From Gracilariopsis chorda (Eukaryota; Rhodophyta; Florideophyceae; Gracilariales; Gracilariaceae): a stretch of 64,000 nt of DNA. The position numbers and the translations under genes were made by a program. The notes under the pieces are model-generated. The model was not told the origin of the DNA and ran no database searches. It was given only the letters and a program-made list of their open reading frames with translations. The stretch lies in assembly GCA_003194525.1 (NCBI GenBank), contig NBIV01000149.1:62001-126000 (forward strand). Direction: 5' to 3'. Within the stretch, counting starts at the first letter, position 1. Each line of letters starts with the position of its first letter. Shown piece by piece: positions 56,377 to 64,000 of the stretch.

Positions 56377-56880
56377 ATTGGGCACCGTTCTGTGAGCCTG
56401 CCGGTTTTATCGTACTTGTAGAGTCAAGATGCTTGCGGCGATCCATCTCGGATCTTATCAGTGAAACAACTTGGTCATGTTCTATGTTGTTGGCATCTGC
56501 CAGTAGCATGATGGCCATTAAACAATCTGGTAGCAGTAGGAGTAGACAAGCTGTTCATTCCTTGCCAGATAGCGAATCTCCTAGTCCAGCAAACTCAAGA
56601 AGTATGGTCTCCATATCATGGGGGTGTTCAAGGATGTTACCATCGTCTTTGAAGACCAAACTTTTAAGAAGTTGTCGCAGGTTCATCTTTGTCTGAATTT
56701 TGTCCTTTTTGTGAATAGCTTGTAGCTTGGTCTAGACCTCCAACGTGGAACATTGAATACGTTCAAAATGTTCGGAGACCGCGACATTTGGTTGAGTGCC
56801 AAGGTTTTGCAAAATGTGAGATCGTGCCTTCCTATCGCCTTCGTCCCATCTGCAGCCAGCTTGCGCAGAGCTCTCACTTT
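56377..56880 (-). pseudogene. Ty1/copia Gag fragment
   Basis: On the minus strand one frame reads HILQNLGTQPNVAVSEHFER, then IQTKMNLRQLLKSLVFKDDG, ILLEFAGLGDSLSGKE, stop, LLLLPDCLMAIMLLADANN and VVSLIRSEMDRRKH, and runs to the edge of the D LTR. The L-L-x-x-LP-x-x segment after a helical region is typical of copia Gag (UBN2-like). Two internal stops are seen. The 5' LTR-like repeat of the same orientation is at 57828-58025. Confidence 0.6.
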
Positions 56881-57827
56881 CTTATGGGTGGAGTTCTGTT
56901 AGTACAAAGAGAACTTGGCCAGCGTTCCTGATGTCTATGACATAAACCCTCTACGAATAGTAATCTTCAGAACCCTGAAGGTGTGGTATAGTTCTTTTGC
57001 GTTCTTTTCTACTTCCAATCATGCTTTGTGAATCGGAATAAAAGGAGGAAAATGACCTCTGGTTAGCGAGATTACTTTTATTGATCTTCTTGACCTCTAG
57101 CTACCGGGTTTTTTTTTGGCAGTCGTGTTTTGTTCGGGCCCTCTGACAGGTGAAACTACCTCCCCTACCCTATCCTATTCTGGAGCAGAGGTACTCTCTC
57201 CCTGTGAGCTACGGTTTTTCCAACCTTCCAAGTTCTGCGTGAACACGAGCGGGGTGCGTTTTGTCCCTACAGAACTCCCATGGGAAGTTACTAACAGAAG
57301 ATAAGTGTTCACCAGTTTGCCCCTTCTGGTTCCGTTCCAGAATCGAGCGGGGCTTCTCAGTACATGAACAAAGGCTTGTTGAACAGCTCCAGCCGAAGGA
57401 AGACGCACCGTGTCAACAGAGGTAGACAAAGCACATCCCAGCAGAGCCGGTTAATCGGTGCGATGTCAAATCTTGCAGATCACTTTAAGTGCCCAGTGGG
57501 TTCCTTTCCAGCTACATCTAAAGGCAAGGCAGCTTGAGAGCTGCCCTGCCGGTGGATGTAGATGAGGTTGACAAAAGAGAAGTAGTAGTTTAATGTTAAA
57601 CTGCGGTGGTGGCGATAGATGGGTAACCAACGTTAATATGAGAAGCCAAGGGAGACTGCAGTTAACCAATTGGAGGATACGGTGAAGAGGTGGATGTGAG
57701 AAGTTTCCTGTAAAATGTGTGGTTGATAGGTATGTATCGATAGTACGAATAGTGACTTCTGAATTCTGTGTAGCAGGGTTGCAGTCGTGGGAGGAAGAGA
57801 GCGATGCAAACATTTGTGAGAGTGTAT
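56881..57827. other. Copia leader region or unassigned
   Basis: Minus-strand ORFs (57175-57429 and others) could hold the start of the copia Gag, but I cannot join them into one convincing protein. No other gene is seen. Confidence 0.3.
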
Positions 57828-58025
57828 GGCAAGGAGAAAGTGCCGTCGGGTTAGCCGGCTGCCTCTTTTATACAGTTTATCTTCTAATTACGGAATGCAC
57901 TAATTAACTCTGTACGTTCGCAATAAAGAGAACCATTAAATGGTAGCATAAAATAAGATATGTAGTTCCAATTCGGAGCTCTCTTACAATTGTAATAACT
58001 ACAATGCAGCTCTCCCGTGCAACTA
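57828..58025 (-). repeat. Copia LTR-like repeat (5' side)
   Basis: It aligns with 46125-46335: GAGTGTATGG, GCCGGCTGCCTCTTTTATACAG, ATTACGGAATGCACTAAT, TTCCAATTCGGAGC and CAGCTCTCCCGTGCAACTA. It differs by a 40-bp insertion containing AATAAAG. It carries one 24-bp unit. On the minus strand it precedes copia Gag. Confidence 0.55.
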
Positions 58026-58305
58026 TCATCGAATGCACGAAAAATAAGTCAGTGGACTAAATTTGGTCGGACTAATTCCTAATTTTACCCATGTTTTGCG
58101 AAATTAGTAGCCCTTCAGATCTTGAAATTAGTCTAGCTCCAAAACGGCTCAATTGGTTTTGAGTTCGATGCTACCATCGAGTTTGGCGCCCTTTTTTCAA
58201 TTGACATATAACTTTTCGTGTTATCCTCCAGTGCTACACCGGTCGACCAAACTCGAGACTTTCATTGACCCTGTGTTTTGGCTATTTGTTTCATCAGTTG
58301 CCTCC

Positions 58306-59946
58306 ATGCCTCGCAAACGAGTTGTTGCCCCAAAACAACGATATCAATATGAAAACTATGCACGAGCTCTTTATGACCATCGCCATTCAATTATATCAGT
58401 CCGCAAATGTGCGATTGCATATCACCTGCCCTAATCTTCACTGCAGCGACGCACCAAAGCTCATTAGAATAACACGCTGTGTAAACACCAAGGAAGACCA
58501 CCAATCTTCTCGAGACAAGAAAAGAACTTACTAGTAAAATCTGTGTTGTCGTTTTCTCACAAAGCAACACCATTGTCACGCAATTGCTTCGAAGACCTTG
58601 TCCAGCACTACGTCCAATCGGTACCAGAGAAGCGAAGAGCAAAATTTCCTTTCATTAATGATAGACCTGGTAATGGTTGCGTTCGATCTTTTCTTAAGAG
58701 CCATTCTCATCTTGCTCTGAAGAAAAGGTCGAACCTGGAAAAACATCGTCAAATCCTCATGTCAGTGACAAATCTTGCCAAGAATTTTGCGAGTTTACGG
58801 CAGGCGTACAAGGAGTACGACATCAAATCCCCGGAAAAAATTTTTAGAATTGACGAGAGTGGGTTCTCGACAAAAACAGCGGCAAGATCTCGAGCGAAAG
58901 CGCTTCTCGACGGCAAAAGGTCCAAGCAACTTTGTCGAGCTTAAATGGTCTGCCAACTCTGAGCATAGAACCGTAATGTCAGTCGTGTCAGCAGACGGTC
59001 GCGATTGGAGTTCTCTTGCTGTAATTCCTGGAAAACAGGCCAAGTGTAGAAAGCGATACAAGGGTGCCATCGAAACTCGATCCACATTTCTCCCGCCAAC
59101 AGTACGCTGTATATATCGGGGGAGAAGGCAGGTGTCGACATGGACATATTAACTACTTAGGAGGAAACCTTTGTGGAAGAAACGAAATCGTTACGGGAAA
59201 CGTACCTCAACATACTCTTAGCATTCGATGGCTATGGCGCAAACTGTTCCTACAAAGTCCTTCTGTTGTTGCAAGAAAACCATGTTTTCGTTATTGGGCT
59301 TCCTGCGCATACTAGTCATTGCCCACAGCCATTAAACTTCAATGTATTCTCTCCGTATAAGACGGCGTTCCGTAATGACCTAAAGAAGGGTACAATAGTT
59401 GTGAGGGACGGTGACAAAAATGACATGTACACATTCTGTGAGCTGCTCACAAACGCCTAAAATCAAGCAGATACCTTATAGAATATTATTAGTGGCTTCA
59501 AGGCTTTTGGATTGTGGGACAAGCATTCAGGTGGATTTCACCCAGAGATTATAAAGAAGACGAACATAACAACGTTCGAGGATTCAGCATCGCAAGCAGA
59601 AGCTTTCAAGACCTACCAATAGTTGGTTAATTCTTTCACAAGCTCCTGTAATATGCTCAGAAGTGATGGAGAGGTGTTGTTGATTGGAACTCTAAAGAAA
59701 ACGAGTGGCATGTTGTTAACCGAAGCCAGGGTACTTACCGTCTTGAGAGACCATGGGGCACAAAAAGCACAGGCAGAGAAGGAAAAGCAAGAGAGTGCGG
59801 TGCAAGTGGAAGCAGGACGTTTACATAAAAAGCACAAAGTTACTGAGTGTCAAAGACAGCGTGTTCACGCAGAACGGGAGAAGCGCTTCCATGTTTTGTG
59901 GTTAGATCAGCGCCCCCAGCGGGCACGGGTTCTTGCTTTGACTTGA
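58306..59946 (+). pseudogene. pogo/Tigger-like DDE transposase
   Basis: It starts MPRKRVVAPKQRYQYENYAR (helix-turn-helix region), then GRPPIFSRQEKNLLVKSVLS. A CENP-B-like part follows (NGCVRSFLKSHSHLALKKRS). The catalytic core has the first Asp in FRIDESGFSTKT and the second in LLAFDGYGAN. The third position is LPAHTSHCPQPLN, where the family has PLD, so the last catalytic residue is Asn. The C-terminal NIISGFKAFGLWDKH matches the family's NIISGF-GLW segment and is followed by a Lys/Glu-rich coil. Several stops and at least two frameshifts are present. Terminal repeats were not found. Confidence 0.75.
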
Positions 59947-60530
59947 GCAAACCGTCGCAGCGCCGCAAGGCTACGAGGTCGTTTGGTGGCGTTAGGAATT
60001 GAAGAAGTTATCTAAAACTAATTCTTTTCGGACACATAGCTACGTCACTCCTGACCCATGTTTCGTGCACCATTGAGTCTTTTGAGGATATCGAACTCAT
60101 TTAATGTAATGCTGCGTTTGCTGGTTTTGCTTTGTTACTGTTTCTATCTCCTCATTATAACCTATAGCGGCCTATTTCACTGGTATGCAGAAGAAATCTG
60201 AACTCATACGGCCTAAGTTATCTATATATGGTTTGAAAATATCCAAAGTGACCCATGTTTGGTGTTTGATGAAACAATGCACCTCTCCCGTGCAATTGGG
60301 GAGTGAAGTGTTGCACGATTACAAGGGACCGAACGAAAACAGCCCTTTTTGTACCCTTCTTTGCTGGAGAGTAGCTTGAAAATATATTCGTAGCTCAAGA
60401 ATACCAGCACTGGCGTGCAATACCAATAGATAGTAGACCAAAAAGGATTAATATCAACCTGAGTACTGCGGCGAATGGCGCAAGAAAGGAACGGCCTCGA
60501 CTAAGACAAGGGGGAAATAGAAGATAATAA
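59947..60530. other. Spacer with one copy of the 24-bp unit, no gene
   Basis: CAATGCACCTCTCCCGTGCAA at 60277-60297 matches the tandem unit at 46260-46333. Nothing else is recognised before the H LTR at 60531. Confidence 0.4.
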
Positions 60531-61354
60531 TGTGGTGCAAGGCCCAAAAGTGGAAAAACACCGAAAGAAGTTCGGGATCTTCCTCTCACGAGGGGAACCC
60601 AGTTGGGTAGAGCCCTCCCAGGGGTGTCACGGCGACGCCAGTGTGTAAGACCAGGGACACCTGTCGCGACTTGCGCAGGGAGGTGAAGGCGAAGAATGAT
60701 ATCCGCGTGAGCGGAGTGTGATCCTCAGTAGAGGTATGTTTCCACGTAAGTGGGGGTGTGTGGACGGATGCGCACACGAGGGCCGCGGGTAGTGGGAGGT
60801 GCTACTCTAAAAAGGGGAAAAAGGAAGGGCGGAGAGGAGAAAAAGAGTACAAAGTGAGTCGCGAGAGCGACGGGGGCGAACGGTGATGCCAGTAAAAATA
60901 TCCCTATACAGGGCAAAACACCAATGCAATTGGAATAATATGACTCCCAGTGATGGGTCCCTTTAGATGTGCAGGGGGGTTAGATGTCCCGTGGTTCACG
61001 GCGTTTCCCTCCAAGGAGGAGTAGAGCACGCGCGCAAGCAGTAATAACTGGAGCCAATTTCCCAGGTTGGAGTCCCTTGTTGGGGAAGGTTTATTGGTGC
61101 GACGGCAGTGCGCCGTCGCACTAAGTACTACCTTCCCAGAAATGGGTGTGAAAATAATAAATAAAATGAACTAAAATATTCCACATTCCGTGGCAACATC
61201 CACTACTGTGGCCAACCGCCAATTGACCCAAAACCGTGTCCCACGTGTCCATATCCACCATTGTGGGGCGTAGTTCATATACACACTACACAACCGATAA
61301 TATTGGGAAAGCATTCAAGTACTAAGAATCCCTCCCTGAGGGCGTTGCACTTCA
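60531..61354 (-). repeat. 3' LTR of the second H element
   Basis: It begins TGTGGTGCAA and ends TTGCACTTCA on plus, and the 10-bp stem is intact (about 61098-61122). The polypurine tract on the coding strand is at 61355-61367. Confidence 0.92.
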
Positions 61355-61410
61355 TATCGCCCCCCTAAGACGGGAAAAAGACCGCGGACGCGGAGGATTC
61401 CCAGACGAAA

Positions 61411-63259
61411 ATGGGTGATAAAAGCGCGTGCGCCGCCTCCGGTTCTCCGGCAAATCCCTCTGCACCAGAGTCACTAACCCCTGCTACTGCAGCTGTTACT
61501 TCCTCTCCTCCCCTTCGCACTTCCTCGTCACCCAGCGCACTCCGACAAACAACAACAACCACCCTCAAAGAGGGAGAAATGAACAACGACAACAACATCA
61601 ACAACAACAGCCAACCTCCGAAGTCTCTCGGGCGATACACCACCGGTTTCTGGCCAGTTACCCTGCCTCAGGGCGATCAACCTCTGGTAAAACCGGGAAA
61701 TATGGCTACTGCAGCCGACCATCTCTTCGCACTACCACCTTCGGTGGTATTCTCCGGAACCGCTCCGGTGGCCAACTGGCCAACTTACAACAGCCTGGTG
61801 GCGTTCAACCCGATGAATCGGAATCACGCGTTGCGCCTGCACCTTGCCCCGTGGTTTCACCCGGTCGCTGTCCTCAATGAGGGATTGGTCACCGCTTATG
61901 CGGATGGCTCAGACACCCTTCCGATGGATCTGCCCAGAGCAGTCAGCACATCGTGGGATTGGCGTCACGGGATTGCGAATTCCGCATCACCACTCAGTAG
62001 GAATTCGGGCGAGACCATCGCTGTGGCGCAGACCGCGTTGACGCGCTTGGCATACCAACGGCAGAGCCCGGCTCCATTTGATGTACCCGTCCCGCCGGAG
62101 TTTGGCTTCGAAGTTAGCCACTTCCGCACTCGCGGGGAGATTGGGTACGGCGAGAACATGTTCCGCCTCGAGACACTCGCTTGGAGGAATTTCCCCGTAG
62201 CGCGGCAAGAAGCCCTTTGTCGGGAGCGACCGATTATTCGGGCGGAGTTCAGGTATCTTCCCCGGCAATACCGATCCAACTTTCTCCAAAACGTCGTCCG
62301 CTATGAGCGGCGTTGGCGATCCCAATTCGGGTATTTCATCCCGTATCAGAACGCGGGGATAGAGCGGATTGCGCCAACTCACCGACTAGGTCGGTATGTA
62401 GCACTCCCCGAGTGGTGGCGCTTCCATGAAGCCTGCCGGGGGTGCTACATAGAACTCCCACCGGTACTTACGTACCTCGGTTCGCTGCTCATGCAGGATC
62501 CCCGGTCGGGGTTGTGGTCCGTAGTGGTTACGGAGTGGGCGGCCCGCACTGCGGGTTATATCCTCAACGAGGCATACGACCAGTATCGTCTCTGGTTCCT
62601 CCCACCGCGTGTGCGGGCAGCGATCCGCAACTTGGATCTTCGCATCCCCCTTGGGGGCCAGGCCAACAATGAAGAGGTCCTCCATTACTTGGGTACATCG
62701 TCAGCGTTAGCTGGAGTGAGGTCCCGCTGGAGCAAAGCGGTCGTCTGGATGGCGGCAGCGGTAACACCCCGGTGGTCCGGGACTCGGTAGAAACACCGCC
62801 CTTGCGGGGGATTTTTTCTACTTCGACCCCTGGGAGTTCCGGGAAATTTCCTCCGAGGAGGCGCACGAGCTTAGCGATGCGCCCTGGCATGTGCCAGAAG
62901 ACCACCCGGTGGGGTAAGTCGATTCCGACGACTACTACCGCGCATACGGCGGGAATGACCCACTGGTGGATAACGAACCGGAAGAACCCGGGGAGATGGA
63001 CGTAGAGGAAACCAGCGCTAGCGCAGAAGCTTCCCCAGAGGGGATACCTCCGCCCGAGCCGGGTGCTGACCATTCGGCGGCAAGTGCCGGACCTTCTATC
63101 CCCAGCGGGGTGACGGCGAATGAAAACGAGATCATCGCACGTTTTCTCTGGGGTGCCAGTCTAAGCACTGCCGAGGTATCCGGGGATATCACCGCCATGG
63201 CGGACGCGTTGGCTTACCGCCTTGCGGGTGGTTACGCCCCGGACGATGGGTGTAAGTGA
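61411..63259 (+). pseudogene. Antisense gene of family H, unknown protein of about 615 codons
   Basis: An ATG-initiated frame of 459 codons runs opposite to the element's own genes, between 3' LTR and chromodomain. It then shifts frame near 62765-62790 and continues as GDFFYFDPWEFREISSEEAH, through a TAA at 62915-62917, to VDSDDYYRAYGGNDPLVDNE and the stop at 63259. Residues 1-90 are Ser/Thr/Pro/Asn-rich. Residues 95-455 are a globular, Trp- and Arg-rich region (WHPVAVLNEG-like, FRYLPRQYRSNFLQNVVRYE, VVVTEWAARTAGYILNEAYD). The C-terminal part is acidic, then Pro-rich. No transmembrane helix, zinc site or catalytic motif is obvious, and I recognise no family. The LTR lies upstream and could supply a promoter. 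Two lesions suggest this copy is dead, but coding character is strong throughout. Confidence 0.75.
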
Positions 63260-63449
63260 AACCTCTAGTGTAGTTCCCTGGTTCTATTTTCCTGGCATCA
63301 CCAGCTAGTGTAGTATAGTGTTGTGGGGAGCTAGCTGCTCCCCTGGATAAACTTTCCTGTTTAGAACGGTGATTTTCGTTTTAGTTCCCCGTCTTCGACG
63401 GACATTGCCTTGTTATCCTTTCCTATCGCCCTCCGCTCGCGCGGCAACG
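63260..63449. other. Convergent spacer between the antisense gene and pol
   Basis: The region is conserved with 34580-34724, including GTGTAGTATAGTGTTGTGGG and GAGCTAGCTGCTC. GAGCTAGCTGCTC is nearly palindromic. It lies where transcripts from both strands should end, so it may hold both termination signals. This is inferred. Confidence 0.4.
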
Positions 63450-64000
63450 TTACCCAACTTGGGCATTTACCAGCGTGGCTGGAGCTGCAGTTCCCGTTTG
63501 ACGGTGGTATTGCATGACCTGCGACCGTGGGAGGTGTTTGATTGGCTCCCACGTATCCCCACTGGGGTCATATCCGTACCAGCGGACGCGGTATTGTAGA
63601 ATACCATTCTGGTCCGAGGTGTGTCCGACAAGTCGATCTACTACGAATTCTCGTTCGTAGACCTGCCGGCCGTGCCGGGTGGTGGCTGTACTCCCTTGTG
63701 GGGGTTTCCCGCGGTGCGGTATAACGTCCCTTAGCAGGGTGTTCGGCGATAACTCCGTGGTTGCCGTGCGCTGTGGTAGTGGCCACTGCTCGTGAGGGAG
63801 GATATACCTCAAGAGGGTGTTTGGAGTCATGGTTTTCACCGCCAAGTCCTTCCCCATTGGAGCAGGGTCGTTTCCGTTTTCCCAGTATTGCGGGCGAACC
63901 GCCAGTTGGCGGGGGAATTGGGCTCTGCCTTCGTGGCTGAGCTCACGAACCGCGAGTTTGCGGGAAGACGACCGCTCCTGCGGAATCGGCGTTTCCACGA
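63450..64000 (-). CDS. Linker and chromodomain end of pol, second H element (partial)
   Basis: It matches the C-terminal third of the ORF at 34725-36365. The linker has two copies of a peptide module (TPNTLLRYILPHE and SPNTLLRDVIPH). The chromodomain follows (YEREFVVDRLVGH, QYRVRWYGYDPSGDTWEPI) and ends at 63450. It is open to the window edge. Confidence 0.82.
   Translation of the reverse strand, partial: VETPIPQERSSSRKLAVRELSHEGRAQFPRQLAVRPQYWENGNDPAPMGKDLAVKTMTPNTLLRYILPHEQWPLPQRTATTELSPNTLLRDVIPHRGKPPQGSTATTRHGRQVYEREFVVDRLVGHTSDQNGILQYRVRWYGYDPSGDTWEPIKHLPRSQVMQYHRQTGTAAPATLVNAQVG

Larger units (their letters stand above)
60531..64000 (-). mobile_element. Second H-family element, 3' part (continues beyond the window)
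   Basis: A 3' LTR (60531-61354), polypurine tract, antisense gene (61411-63259), then the chromodomain end of pol (63450 onward, minus). It has the same layout as 33644-36365 except that the antisense gene is present. The rest of pol, Gag and the 5' LTR lie to the right of the window. Confidence 0.92.

Noticed and set aside
56377-56400. ATTGGGCACCG after the D LTR looks like a primer-binding site
   Set aside because: The LTR precedes copia Gag sequence on the other strand, and these bases are in frame with that Gag. The LTR also has a polypurine tract on its left, as a 3' LTR should.
62564-63073. Minus-strand ORF of 169 codons under the antisense gene
   Set aside because: It has no motif and overlaps the better-formed plus-strand frame; it looks like a shadow.

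Overview
This is a eukaryotic nuclear window dominated by transposable elements. Only two genes look like ordinary host genes: a C2H2 zinc-finger gene (3982-5055, minus strand) and a predicted plastid-targeted tyrosine/tryptophan-permease-like gene with two 76-81 nt introns (6262-7890, plus strand). They are divergent and share a C-rich intergenic region of about 1.2 kb. A plastid-targeted permease, very short introns, GC-rich compact genes and a repeat load of Ty3/gypsy, Ty1/copia, Mutator-like, pogo and hAT-like elements fit an alga. A red alga of the Chondrus type is my best guess. That is an inference and nothing here proves it.

Layout: 1-756 is one LTR of a family I call H. 757-3300 is a Gag-protease remnant (element G). 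3300-7890 is the host island. 8.2-16.6 kb holds a hypothetical ORF, a hairpin-rich patch, a FAR1-like pseudogene and a Mutator-like (MULE) transposase pseudogene. 16,661-26,944 is a three-level nest: chromovirus-like element A (plus) contains its relative B (minus, 19,544-25,398), which contains a solo H-family LTR (20,507-21,332). Each level has an exact 5-bp target duplication (TTGAT, TGGCA, TGTCG). 27-33.6 kb holds Ty3/gypsy and hAT-like remnants and an old, eroded H-type LTR.

33,644-43,289 is a full-length H element on the minus strand: two LTRs of about 825 bp, Gag, PR-RT-RH-IN and a chromodomain. 43.3-46 kb is AT-rich and empty. 46-58 kb looks like a copia element on the minus strand, interrupted by a second MULE and a plus-strand Ty3/gypsy element (D). 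58.3-59.9 kb is a dead pogo-like transposase. 60,531-64,000 is the 3' part of a second H element that runs off the window.

Two features of family H stand out. First, the LTRs and coding regions are filled with short hairpins (4-7 bp stems, 2-5 nt loops), often packed every 15-40 bp. Many have the same polarity on the plus strand: TTCC, stem-loop, then GGGGTGT. Second, the copy at 60.5 kb carries a long gene of about 615 codons in antisense orientation between the 3' LTR and the chromodomain ORF (61,411-63,259). It matches no family I recognise. The full-length copy at 33.6 kb has lost it by a deletion of about 1.84 kb between GGTTCT microhomologies, keeping the same start codon and the same downstream flank. 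Most retroelement genes carry stops or frameshifts, so the window appears to be a graveyard of elements of differing age.
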